A DNA stretch of 5,014 nucleotides from Bacteroidales bacterium (GTDB lineage: Bacteria > Bacteroidota > Bacteroidia > Bacteroidales > WCHB1-69), in the NCBI GenBank assembly GCA_031264975.1, contig JAISDH010000426.1, forward strand, positions 1 to 5,014. Reading direction: 5' to 3'. The notes under the pieces were generated by a model, which saw nothing but the letters and a program-made list of their open reading frames with translations, had not been told where the DNA came from and did no database searches. Each line of letters starts with the position of its first letter. Within the stretch, counting starts at the first letter, position 1. Positions 4,986 through 5,014 of the stretch are shown one piece after another. The translations under genes and the position numbers were made by a program.

Positions 4986-5014
4986 CAAAGGTATAAAAAA
5001 AATCACTACTGCAA
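4986..5014 (-). promoter_or_regulatory. tilS promoter, possibly giving a leaderless mRNA
   Basis: On the minus strand TACCTTTG (4993-4986) is a full match to the Bacteroidota -7 box. TTG (5014-5012) lies 18 bases upstream, where the -33 TTTG is expected; its first T would be outside the window. Only five bases (4985-4981) separate the box from the ATG. Because transcription usually starts about 5-7 bases after this box, the mRNA would begin at or very near the start codon. Confidence 0.7.

Noticed and set aside
1..5014. tRNA, rRNA, riboswitch, insertion sequence or phage genes
   Set aside because: No cloverleaf, rRNA segment, transposase motif or terminal inverted repeat was found by reading both strands; the coding space is filled by the listed genes.

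Overview
The window looks like chromosomal DNA of a Bacteroidota bacterium, probably a Bacteroidales member with a type IX secretion system (T9SS). Four things point there: a gliding-motility-associated / T9SS type B C-terminal domain (IPNIFTPNGD...), a DUF3109-family cysteine-rich protein, start regions without Shine-Dalgarno sequences, and three matches to the Bacteroidota -7 promoter box TAnnTTTG, each upstream of a gene. The species cannot be named from sequence alone.

Layout. Positions 1-49 hold the first 16 codons of a minus-strand gene with a signal-peptide-like start; it runs off the left edge. Positions 50-442 are non-coding. They contain a T-depleted array of short interspersed repeats (about 112-303), a strong minus-strand intrinsic terminator (351-409) and two tandem microduplications (421-452). 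A minus-strand gene set then runs right to left: a DUF3109 cysteine-rich protein (1970-2533), an ECF sigma factor (1388-1960) and a single-pass membrane protein with a T9SS type B domain at its C-terminus (443-1387). The last gene starts on the base after the sigma stop codon and is probably the sigma factor's membrane partner. A divergent promoter region (2534-2716) separates this set from a plus-strand pair: a lipid-anchored thioredoxin (2717-3253) whose stop codon overlaps the start of an RseC-family membrane protein (3253-3681). The minus-strand tilS gene (3658-4980) converges on rseC and overlaps it by 24 bp. Its promoter lies so close to the start codon that the mRNA may be leaderless.

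How the parts may work together. The sigma factor and membrane protein form a coupled pair resembling a sigma/anti-sigma module, but the envelope-side end is a T9SS sorting domain rather than a FecR-type sensor. This is the least ordinary element here. The divergent genes share a cysteine/redox theme (a ten-cysteine DUF3109 protein, a thioredoxin lipoprotein and an RseC-type cysteine cluster), but functional linkage is inference. tilS is an ordinary housekeeping tRNA-modification gene.
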